This document shows positions 1-8,274 of a stretch of DNA of 16,583 nucleotides, one piece after another. Made by a program: the position numbers and the translations under genes. Under the pieces are notes generated by a model. The model saw only the letters and a list, made by a program, of their open reading frames with translations, was not told the origin of the DNA and did no database searches. Origin of the DNA: Candolleomyces eurysporus (Eukaryota > Basidiomycota > Agaricomycetes > Agaricales > Psathyrellaceae); NCBI GenBank assembly GCA_027579435.1, contig JANBPK010001681.1, positions 1-16,583 of the forward strand. Reading direction: 5' to 3'. Numbering within the stretch: position 1 is the stretch's first letter; each line of letters begins with the position of its first letter.

Positions 1-1
1 A

Positions 2-3000
2 AAACTCATTCACGAATTTGTGGGCATCCATGATACCACCTTCGCTTGGGATGATACAGAAAGAGGGAGTTTCAAACCTGAATACTTTCCCCCTATTGTT
101 ATCCCAACGGTCGCGCACGTTCCTTGGGTACTTAAGAATAGACCAGTGCCACCTGGACTTTATGATAGAATTTGCGAGTTGATCAGAAACAAGATTGAGG
201 CTGGAGTTTATGAACCCTCGAATTCTTCCTATAGATCGAGATGGTTCTGCGTGTTGAAGAAAGACGGCGAGAGTTTGCGAATTGTGCATAGTCTTGAACC
301 TCTAAACAAGGTCACTATTGCGCATTCAGGAGTTCCACCTGCTACGGAGGACTTAGCTGCTAAATTTGCAGGTCGCGCATGCGGAGGATGTCTAGATTTA
401 TATGTCGGCTACGATGAGCGACTTCTAGCTCCTGAGTCTCGAGACTTGACGACTTTTCAGACGCCTTTTGGCGCGATGAGACTCGTGACTTTACCGATGG
501 GATGGACCAATTCCGTACCTATTTTTCATGACGATGTTACCCACATTTTGCAGCCAGAGATTCCCGAAGTAACTTGGCCGTTTCTCGATGATGTACCAGT
601 TGGGGGTCCGAGGAGTCGGTATGAAACCAAGGATGGTGGTTATGAGACGATTCCAGAGAATTCAGGAATCCGAAGATTTGTCTGGGAACACTTCGAGAAC
701 TTGAATCAAGTGGTCCAACGCATGAAGTATTGTGGAGGAACCTTTTCAGGAAAGAAATCGGTTCTTTGCGCGGAAGAGTTCGTAGTGGTAGGCCACTTAT
801 GCACTTACGAAGGAAGGAAGCCAATTCCCGAACGTGTCGAAGTCATACAACGATGGGGACCATGTATGTCTGTGTCCGATGTGAGATCCTTTTTAGGAAC
901 CATTGGAACCTTCCGAATCTTTATTAAAGACTTCGCGAAGCGGGCAGAACCCATTCAACGCTTGACACGAAAAGAAACACACTTCAAATGGGAGGAGGAA
1001 CAAGAATTAGCAATGGAGGACTTGAAGAAAGCAGTTCGCGAAGCGCCGTGCTTGCGATCGCTCAATTATGACATCGATACTGAGATTAAACTCTCAGTAG
1101 ATACCTCCTATATTGCCATCGGATGGTATATCAGCCAACAAGACGCAGAGGACTTCAAGAAGTGGTGGTACGCTCGTTTCGGGTCAACCCTGCTGACGCC
1201 TCGCGAAGCTCGTTATTCACAACCAAAACGCGAACTCTTTGGTTTGATGCGTGCTCTTGATGAGAACAAATATTGGTTGATTGGCTGTCGACGGTTGGTG
1301 GTGGAGACGGATGCTCAGTACATTAAGGGGATGCTTAACAACCCTGAAGATGGACCCAACTGTACAATCAACAGATGGATAGAGCAGATTTTGATGTATC
1401 ATTTCGAGTTAAGACATGTAGCAGGAAAGACCTTTGCAGCGGATGGTCTGTCAAGAAGGACAAAGCAGCCAGGAGATCCAGATCCAAGACCTTGGGACCA
1501 CTCCTATGAGGATCATGACGGTCTCAGAGGGTATACCAAGCCTCACGAAGAGGATCCTGAGCCTTTGGACTTTGAAAAATTTAAGAGAGAAATAGACACG
1601 AGAGGAGGTTATGCTCAGACGTCACTAGCTTCGCGAAGAGACCCCGAATTAGAACTCTTTGACAACGAACTTTCGCAACTCTTGATCTTGGAGGGCAGAG
1701 TTCGAGAAGCGGAGAAGACTGAAAGACAACAAATGGTGAACATCGAGATGCTTCCAGACCGGAGTCTAAAGGAAGACCCGGACATTATTGAAGAATACGA
1801 TGAGGAGAGAAGGGCGAACTGGGCCAGAAAGTTGGATGAACGACTTCCTAAGATACAGAAGTGGTTGCAAGGACTGCTCTCAAGACCTGAGGGAATTGAA
1901 CCCAAGGACTTTGGGAAGTGGGTTCGCGAATGTAGCCATTTCTACGAAAAGGAAAATAAGTTGTATCGTCGACAAGCTGGTTTCCCTCAGATCGTAGTTG
2001 CGAAGGGACATAGGATGTACATGATGAGATCTGCTCACGATGCATTGGGACACAGAGGAGCTTGGGCGACGACTCAGTTCTTAGCGAAGCGGTTCTGGTG
2101 GCCGGACTTAGAGGGAGATGTCGCCTGGTATTGCCGAACATGTCATGTATGCCAGTTGCGTACAAAAATGCTCCTGAAGATTCCGCCACGAGTTACAGAG
2201 ACCCCTTCAATTTTCCAAGTGTTGCATGCAGATGTCTTACACATGACGCCTGCTAGTAATGGCTGCAAATATATAGTCCATGGTCGTTGTGCATTGACGA
2301 GCTGGGCAGAAGGCAGACCACTTCGCAAAGACAACGGTGCGGCAATTGGGGCATGGCTGCTTGAAATAATAACGCGCTGGGGTTGCATGCGAGAAATCGT
2401 AACGGACAATGGAGGATCCTTCGAGAAGGCAACGGCGTGGCTCACGAAGAAATATGGTATTAAGGGGATCAAGATTTCACCCTATAACTCTCAAGCCAAT
2501 GGGCGGATAGAGAGACCGCACTATGATCTTCGGGACATGTTGTTCAAGGTCACAGGGGCAAAGACGAGTCAGTGGTTCTGGTACTTCCCTCATGTGTTAT
2601 GGGCGGACCGGATCACTTCGCAAAGACGCTTTGGTGTTTCTCCGTTCTTTATTGTAACAGGAGCGGAACCAGTGGTACCTTTAGATATTCAGGAAGCCAC
2701 CTGGCTAGTAGAACCACCTAGCGGTCCCCTTACGACTGAGGAACTCATCGGCCAGCAAGCCAAAGCCTTAGCGAAGCATCGTGATCTAGTTGAGGAAATG
2801 AGAAGTAAAGTGGACAAGGAGAAACGTGATCAGGTCGCGAAGTACGAAAAAGAGCATGCTGCTGTAATCAAGGACTATCGCTTCAAGAGAGGTGATTTGG
2901 TTCTGCTCAGGAATACGAGCATCGAGAAAAGCCTGGACAAGAAGATGAAACCTAGGTATCTTGGTCCCTTAGTAGTGGTGTCAAGGAATAGGGGAGGTGC

Positions 3001-3229
3001 TTATATCTTGGCTGAATTGGATGGCACAGTGCTACAGTCGCCTTCAGCAGCTTTCAGAGTAATCCCTTACCACGCCAGGAAGAGGATCGAGCTCCCTCCC
3101 AACGTTCACGAATTTATCGACATATCGGTGAAGTCTCTTTGTGAGATGAGAGAATCAAAAGACGATGGTGACGTGGAAGACTTAGCGTTCAGAGGCATGC
3201 CTGAAAGTTCGCAAATTACGAATGAGTAA
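2..3229 (+). CDS. pol: Ty3/Gypsy retrotransposon Pol polyprotein, 5'-partial: reverse transcriptase, RNase H, integrase
   Basis: The frame is open to the left window edge, so gag, protease and the true start lie outside. Residues are counted from the GTG at 20. Reverse transcriptase comes first: the first catalytic Asp is D126 in LDLYVGYD and the catalytic box is FLDD at 188-191. RNase H follows with the expected acidic set D361, E405, D431 and D475. The integrase has a zinc-binding HHCC set (H673, H678, C708, C711), a DDE triad (D738, D796, E831) and a GPY/F-like C-terminus near 975-1010 (RYLGPL). The domain order RT-RNaseH-IN is that of Ty3/Gypsy, not Ty1/Copia. I see no internal stop or frameshift over about 1070 codons, so this part could still be functional. 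The product would reverse-transcribe element RNA in virus-like particles and integrate the cDNA. The nucleotide motif TTCGCGAA recurs inside the gene in all three codon phases. Family call is firm; the exact clade is not determined. Confidence 0.95.
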   Translation, partial: KLIHEFVGIHDTTFAWDDTERGSFKPEYFPPIVIPTVAHVPWVLKNRPVPPGLYDRICELIRNKIEAGVYEPSNSSYRSRWFCVLKKDGESLRIVHSLEPLNKVTIAHSGVPPATEDLAAKFAGRACGGCLDLYVGYDERLLAPESRDLTTFQTPFGAMRLVTLPMGWTNSVPIFHDDVTHILQPEIPEVTWPFLDDVPVGGPRSRYETKDGGYETIPENSGIRRFVWEHFENLNQVVQRMKYCGGTFSGKKSVLCAEEFVVVGHLCTYEGRKPIPERVEVIQRWGPCMSVSDVRSFLGTIGTFRIFIKDFAKRAEPIQRLTRKETHFKWEEEQELAMEDLKKAVREAPCLRSLNYDIDTEIKLSVDTSYIAIGWYISQQDAEDFKKWWYARFGSTLLTPREARYSQPKRELFGLMRALDENKYWLIGCRRLVVETDAQYIKGMLNNPEDGPNCTINRWIEQILMYHFELRHVAGKTFAADGLSRRTKQPGDPDPRPWDHSYEDHDGLRGYTKPHEEDPEPLDFEKFKREIDTRGGYAQTSLASRRDPELELFDNELSQLLILEGRVREAEKTERQQMVNIEMLPDRSLKEDPDIIEEYDEERRANWARKLDERLPKIQKWLQGLLSRPEGIEPKDFGKWVRECSHFYEKENKLYRRQAGFPQIVVAKGHRMYMMRSAHDALGHRGAWATTQFLAKRFWWPDLEGDVAWYCRTCHVCQLRTKMLLKIPPRVTETPSIFQVLHADVLHMTPASNGCKYIVHGRCALTSWAEGRPLRKDNGAAIGAWLLEIITRWGCMREIVTDNGGSFEKATAWLTKKYGIKGIKISPYNSQANGRIERPHYDLRDMLFKVTGAKTSQWFWYFPHVLWADRITSQRRFGVSPFFIVTGAEPVVPLDIQEATWLVEPPSGPLTTEELIGQQAKALAKHRDLVEEMRSKVDKEKRDQVAKYEKEHAAVIKDYRFKRGDLVLLRNTSIEKSLDKKMKPRYLGPLVVVSRNRGGAYILAELDGTVLQSPSAAFRVIPYHARKRIELPPNVHEFIDISVKSLCEMRESKDDGDVEDLAFRGMPESSQITNE

Positions 3230-3254
3230 AGGTGCTGAGGACAGCATTTCTTTT

Positions 3255-3272
3255 AAGTTGGGGGAAGAGAAG
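3255..3272 (+). other. Candidate polypurine tract just after pol
   Basis: About 25 bases after the pol stop, TTTTAAGTTGGGGGAAGAGA runs into a pure purine stretch (3260-3272). Gypsy elements use such a tract to prime plus-strand DNA synthesis, normally next to the 3' LTR. I cannot see a clear TG that opens an LTR directly after it. The rest of 3230-3518 holds no convincing gene. It contains TTCGCGAA (3278), the near-match TTCGCGGA (3294), and an imperfect direct repeat of AGTTCAAGAA(A)GTT around 3446-3493. Confidence 0.35.
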
Positions 3273-3518
3273 TACGCTTCGCGAACTAGATTTTTCGCGG
3301 ATTACCTTTGGAATCAGCCTTCAAGGCATAGAAAAACTCAAAAACAGGGGCAGTTTTAAAAAGAAGGTAGACTTAAGAGAGTACTATGCGATTACAGAGG
3401 TGCTAATGCAAAAGTAGCTACTGTTTTCCGTATTAGTAAGAGGGAGTTCAAGAAGTTGAAAGACAACGAGTTAAGAGTTCAAGAAAGTTAAAGAGAGACG
3501 TATTTGAGGGTATACATT

Positions 3519-4537
3519 CTAAATCTCGATGGCGGGATCAAGAGGAATGATTTCGGGAGCTTTGGGAGCTTTGGGAGCCTTCTCAGAACAGAAGGTAGCC
3601 AAAGAGGACTTGAGGGCAGCGTATTCCTTGTTGAGGATCTCCCAATAGTTCGCGAAGATGTGGAGCTTGTGGATAACGGAAACCATCTCCAAACGAGTCT
3701 CGCTAATGGCACGACGAAGGGAATCTTCCTCCTGAGCACGCTCAGTGAAGTTCGCGATCGCACCATGAGTCTTAGCGAGGACTAAAGAGATGAACTCGTT
3801 GGAAATGGCCCTGTCATCAACTTCGAGAAGTTAGAGAAGTGACAAGAAGAGAAGAAGGGAAACGACTTACTATACTCGAGCAAGCCACCATCGGGGAAAA
3901 GACGATGAGCGGTTCGCGAAATGGTAGAACCGGTGTCGATGGGAGGCAAATCCCTCTCAGCGCGAGCCCGCTTCGAGTTCAAAGCCATAGACCTCAGGTA
4001 GGCAGGAGAACTAGTATCCATGCCAGGAACCGCGATATAATCCATCTTCCGAGTGGTAGGGACAGCTGGAGGAGCCGAGGCGCGCATAGAGGCCTTTCCC
4101 TAAGAGCGAGAGTTGAAGAAGAGACCTTGAGAAAAGTAATACAAACTTCACGAACCTTTCCACGACCTTTAGAAGGAGTAGGCTCGGACATGGTCACATC
4201 GACATCGACCACGGAGTTGTCGGTGGTGGACGGAGCGCCTCCAGAAGAAGAGTCAGAATCAGGACTATCGGAGAGTTCAATGACAGTACCAGAAACTAAG
4301 AAAAGCGAGAGTTCGCGAAGGCAGAACGTCAGACTTGAAAAGGTCGCGAGGAAGAAAATAAGGCGAACCGTTGTTCAAACTGCGACGAGCCTTGCTTTCG
4401 TTCTTGAGGTCGGTGGCCAAGGCCAGCATGGACTTCACGACCTCGCTTGGGAAGCTAATGTTGTGATCAGAGCACCAAGTCTGATGCGTGAAGATCACAG
4501 CGGAGGCCTGGCGAACGAAAGACACAAAGGTTGGGTC
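3519..4537 (-). CDS. Unrecognised four-exon gene antisense to pol, about 279 aa, with the palindrome in its introns
   Basis: Read on the - strand, four exons join in frame: 4537-4369, 4295-4156, 4099-3871 and 3820-3519 (TAG at 3521-3519). Introns are 4368-4296 (73 nt), 4155-4100 (56 nt) and 3870-3821 (50 nt; donor GTAAGT, branch CTAAC, acceptor GAAG). The first donor (GTTCGC) is weak, and other phase-1 GT donors upstream are possible. The product has a helical N-terminal part, an acidic Ser/Asp segment (LSDSPDSDSSSGG), a basic patch (SKRARAERD), a probably helical Glu/Lys-rich C-terminal part and a triple APK repeat before IIPLDPAIEI. It has no zinc knuckle, protease or polymerase motif. No start codon is certain. 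The frame continues upstream to 4579 past an in-frame TAG (4540-4538), which may be a nonsense change or a splice acceptor (CCTTAG). It lies tail to tail with pol, 289 nt apart. Possibilities are an antisense accessory ORF of the Gypsy element, or the first gene of a second related element. Function unknown. Confidence 0.6.
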
Positions 4538-4560
4538 CTAAGGATTTCGACGGCTTTCGG

Positions 4561-5200
4561 TGATGTGCAGGTAGCGAACTAGGGCTCTCTAACCAACAAA
4601 ACTATAGAACTCAAACACACACACACAACCACAATAACACAACACACCNAAATACCTTCGTGAAGATAAAGGTGGGCAAGGGGTATAGGTAAAAGCTCTA
4701 AGTCGAGTCGACAGAGGCTTCTAGAACTCTTCTTGTACGATCGCAAGTTCGAGGGGGAGCTAAGGCTCAACCAGCAACGATAGATATGCTTCACGAAGTG
4801 ACTTTGCTAACACATGGTGGGTTCGAGATACGACGGATAACTTCGCGAACAGAGAACACGGTCTCGAGCAATCTTAAAACGCAAGAACAATTCGATAATA
4901 CACAAGCGACACAACTCTGATTGACTTTGCGAACTTAAACACTCTTTCTCGATAACAGATGGCTCTCGTAGATTCCTGGGAACACGGTCCCGACGCGAAA
5001 TACAAACGTTAGCTACCCGCTAATGCTAATACAAGTAAAACAGAGACGTATATATATGTAATTAATGTTTGGCAAACAGACAGAGAAACAAACAGATGAC
5101 AGAGACAGAGAGAGATAAGAAACACGGTCATATGAGGGTATCGAAGGCCGAGAGTTGAGTCTCGAACTTTAGAACACAGTCCAGGCGCTTCGCGAACCTG
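4561..5200 (-). repeat. Non-coding leader or LTR-like block, copy A (inverted relative to 14320-14953)
   Basis: Read on -, this block aligns along its length with 14320-14953 on +. Shared stretches include GATACCCTC.TATGA, GGGTAGCTA.CGTT, TGGTTGAGCCTTAGCTCCCC, a GT-rich tract and ACCTGCACATCA at the gene-proximal end. It lies directly upstream of the four-exon - strand gene. It contains TTCGCGAA-type sites at 4657, 4790, 4842, 4926 and 5189, and a CA-rich microsatellite at about 4613-4648. CTTAG/CCTAG acceptors followed by open frame suggest a spliced leader, but no donor is certain. It may be a 5' leader or an LTR, since the shared block ends in CATCA. I could not find paired LTR ends or a target duplication. 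One N lies at 4649. Confidence 0.7.
5049..5057 (-). promoter_or_regulatory. Possible TATA box for the antisense gene
   Basis: TATATATAT lies in the leader about 500 nt upstream of the first coding exon. It is the only TATA-like run in the block. Copy B has a weaker AT-rich run at the matching place (around 14460-14478). This is a weak prediction from composition alone. Confidence 0.2.
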
Positions 5201-5877
5201 TTCTGGACGCGGCTGTTATCGAGTCCGCATGGATATTCACCGAGGATTGCTTCCGGAGAGCGCGCCCTTCCGTTCGCGCACCTAATCCGACGAATTGATC
5301 CGACTTTTGGGGTGCTTGGCTCCACCAAGCCACACCGCTTCACTACTCTGCTGACTCTTTCCTTCTCTTGGCTATGGACAGGCTGACTNAGCTTCGGGGC
5401 AGATGACCACATAAGCTTTAGTCGTACTTTCCGGTTTTTCCGAGCAGGTTCACGAACTTCGGATTAGATGTCTGATATTGATCACTGCTTCCGTTCCTTC
5501 CAATTCTGGTCACGTCAACGCTTATTGACTTAGCGGATCGCTCATCAATTCTCGAAGCCACCGGCTGCTTCGTGAAGTCTTCTGCTTAGCGAGTGTCAGG
5601 GCGAATTCCCTTGTAATGTGCACAACTCCCTCTAGCATCGTACCTCGCCAGGTCAGGCATGCTAGTTAGACTTCGAATAGTATGACTGCGTTTCAGATAC
5701 GTTTGCGAGACCTTCTTGAACTTAAAGTGTTGTCGCAGAACCGTCTTACTCAACGTTCCTTCGTTCTCTAGGGCGTCTGCTTAGTTGGCAATCAGGGATA
5801 ACTCCAACTCTTATATTTCCCTTCCTTCCCAAAGATCTCTTTAATTATCTACGTCGATTCGCAAATTCTACAAATAG
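5201..5877. other. No gene seen; remainder of the motif-bearing element
   Basis: Open frames here are short and show no recognisable domain. The stretch still carries palindrome variants (5273 TTCGCGCA, 5449, 5569, 5858) and a small hairpin (GCTTGG at 5314-5319 with CCAAGC at 5325-5330). Copy B of the leader does not align beyond about 5200. The sequence probably belongs to the same mobile element as pol because the motif density stays high, but I could not delimit an LTR. Confidence 0.5.
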
Positions 5878-7107
5878 ATTCGCGAATTTGAGAGAGTGTT
5901 CACGCAGACGGCGTATCACCGTGTTGTAGACCCAACCAGTGAGGAGATTGTCAACAAAATTGAAGATTACTGGAATGCACAATATCTTTCTGTGGGAGAG
6001 GCTGCCTGGCGAATCCTTGGGTTCCACATCACACACAAGGATCCATCAGTTATGTCTCTATCTGTCCACCTTGAGAATGACCCTGCAAATCAACAGTTTG
6101 ACGTTGGACCTGGAGTAGTTGGCTCTCTTTCAAAACTTGAGCGATACTTCCTTTGTCCCAGTGGCATCTTCTGCACCCCAAATGGAGAAAGGCAATTTGA
6201 AGATCTCACCTACAGCGACTATTACACATTATTCCGCATTGCTCCTTACAATCAAAGGAAGGATGGAGACCCTTGATATTTTTCTGAACAGCCCAATGAT
6301 GTCAATGCTTCCCGGATGCATGTTATCCTCGGAGACCATTCACTCACACACCTTGCATGGATTGAAACTGTCAGGCCAACTCAGGGTGATGTGTTCTACC
6401 TCTGTGTAATCCTCATCAATTGTCCTTCACGCTCCTTTGTTGATGCTTGAACCGTTGATGGGACGACCTATCATACATTCCAGGAGGCTGCAATAGCTCT
6501 GGGTCTTTTTGGAGATGGGAATGAGGCTCTCTTTGTGATGGAAGAGGCTGTCACATCATTACGCACCCCACGCAAAACCTGTGTCCTCTTCATCCATCTT
6601 CTGATTCATGACTGCATCAATGCACCGCTCCAGCTTTGGCAACGATTTGGCCATTACATGAGCTTCAACTTCACAATTCGGAATAACAGCATCACTGAGC
6701 TGGGAATGGATGATGCATTGCAGGAAATGGGACTATTTTTGGGTGAATATGGGAAATCGCTCGACAAGTATGGCTTGCCACAGCCTGTTGCTCACATGGC
6801 AGAATTGACACACAAACTTCGACGATGGGCTGGACGAGAGGAAGGTTTTTCTCAGTATGCAGATGAAATCTCTGCATTGTTCAATGCGGAGCAATGGGCT
6901 TTGTATGATGCAGTCCTCAATGCTGTGCATCATCAGACACCATTTCGCTGTTTTGTGTATGGAAAGGCTGGGACAGGTAAAACGACAGTTGTTCGTGTGC
7001 TGTGTAGTAAACTCAGAGCTGCAAGAAAGGTTGTCCTGCCTACTGCAACATCAGCCTTTGCAGCACAGCTGTATGAGGGTGGCCGAACAACTCATTTGAC
7101 GTTCAAG

Positions 7108-8274
7108 GTAGACTTACACCACAATTAATCATTCATCTGGCCGTTGAAGTGATCGAGGACGGCGAGACTACTAACTCACACAACCTAACACCCAACAACA
7201 CTCTAAGTTGAGCCGTGCGAGATAAGGAGTATGAATAAACCTTTTGTAGTCGTGCCACACCGAAATCGGGGGTGTGAGTATGGGGGGTAGTGTAGAGTAT
7301 TAAGAATTTACAAGTTCTCTCTCTTGAGCACACTAGTTCCAAGTAATCGAGGAGTACTCGATAGTCACACAGTTAACCTGAAAGGTTAAATCTTTATAGC
7401 TTTGATCTTTCCTTTACTTAGTATCACGCCACACAAGATAAAAGTCACAAATCCAAGTTGATTGCAAACACAAAGTAAACAAATAAAACAGCAGTAATTC
7501 TCTGGGGAAAAACTACGCTAAGAGAGTCCAATATATATACTATCTGGAGCCGCACGATCACCGGGACATGGTAAATAGGTGTACACGAGATTTATAAATA
7601 AAAGAGTCCAGGCCCCAGCTAGAGAGAGAGATAAAGAGATAAAAAAAGGGTATTGGATACGCCGCCGTGCCACTCCTGTGCTTGTGCTGTGACTATTAAT
7701 AGATTCTTGTTGCCTTTTCTAGTATGCCGAGCGGTATGCCGAAGTTGATCAAGGGTGGTCGGTCTATGGTTATTCCAACTGCCGCCTTGGTGTACCTTTG
7801 CTTGAGCCATGTGAGGAGGAGTCGGACCTCCGTCAATTGAATAGATTTTTCTTGGCAAGTCCCTTGTGACTGCCCTCCTGGTTATCTCTTTCCATGAATG
7901 ACTTTCCTTTCAGAGTACTTTTGAGCTCCTTTCTCGTACCACGCCAGCCATCATGCCGTCTGACGTGCCGAAACCTCGCCGTGCATCTCTTTATATGCTT
8001 AGGGACTCACCCTACTGCTCGGGTATATGGCAGGCGCGCCTCTAAGTTGGCAGTCCTCAAGTAGACTCCAACTCTTGTGAACCCAAGAGTAGTGTACTCT
8101 TAAATTATCCTTTGCACCGCGCGAGTTGTCTCAATACTGGAAGGGTTTCATAGTGTAGAGATTAAATAGACACAACTGTTCATTGAATTGTGAACGATAT
8201 TCAATAAAATGGGTATTTATTCGCGAAAAAGCGAACACGGTTGTATCACTGTCTAACCATTTTTATCTTTTTAG
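7108..8274 (+). other. Helitron helicase intron, enlarged from 59 nt by an insertion
   Basis: The donor follows AAG (GTAGAC at 7108) and the acceptor is TTTTTAG at 8274, before VPVNDKNEM. Removing the LTR-like element and one 4-bp target copy leaves 7108-7144 plus 8253-8274, a 59-nt intron. Its branch-like CTAAC (8253-8257) lies 17 nt before the acceptor. That is a normal fungal intron, so the splice prediction and the insertion boundaries support each other. Confidence 0.8.
7145..8248 (+). mobile_element. Solo-LTR-like element, copy A (1104 bp, TG...CA)
   Basis: It begins TGAAGTGATCGAG and ends GTTGTATCA. The same sequence recurs in inverted orientation at 10274-11444, roughly 85-90% identical by eye over the first 300 bp. 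The flanking 4-mers are CCGT (7141-7144) and CTGT (8249-8252), which fit a target duplication with one CpG-type C-to-T change. Inside are a TATA-like TTTATAAATAAAAG at about 7591-7604, AATAAA near 8205, and one TTCGCGAA at 8220. There is no long ORF. The best reading is a solo LTR or a short non-coding LTR-type element. Strand is uncertain because both orientations read TG...CA. Confidence 0.75.

Larger units (their letters stand above)
9..5886. repeat. Dispersed 8-bp palindrome TTCGCGAA and its one-step CpG variants
   Basis: Exact TTCGCGAA starts at 932, 1035, 1630, 1923, 3278, 3649, 3913, 4312, 4842, 5189 and 5879. Variants one CpG transition away are TTTGCGAA (274, 4926), TTCACGAA (9, 3105, 4147, 4790, 5449), TTCGTGAA (4657, 5569) and TTCGCAAA (2322, 2617, 3208, 5858). 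A random 5.9-kb sequence would give about 0.1 exact copies. The exact copies cross pol, the antisense gene, its introns and its leader, and occur in several codon phases (932 as TTC-GCG-AA, 1035 as xTT-CGC-GAA, 1630 as T-TCG-CGA-A). Flanks often extend the palindrome to CTTCGCGAAG. The only exact copy elsewhere in the window is at 8220, inside the LTR-like element. The function is unknown. Confidence 0.95.

Noticed and set aside
188..591. FLDD in place of YxDD in the reverse transcriptase as a possible defect
   Set aside because: Phe or Tyr followed by xDD is common in Gypsy reverse transcriptases. Both catalytic Asp residues are present.
537..2472. Open frames of 60-113 codons on - within pol
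   Set aside because: They overlap a long, well-conserved Gypsy polyprotein frame on +, and none has a recognisable domain or natural composition.
3754..3761. GCGATCGC, identical to the cyanobacterial highly iterated palindrome HIP1
   Set aside because: It occurs once and arises from the local context TTCGCGATCGC next to a TTCGCGAA-like site. Introns and mobile elements are plainly fungal.
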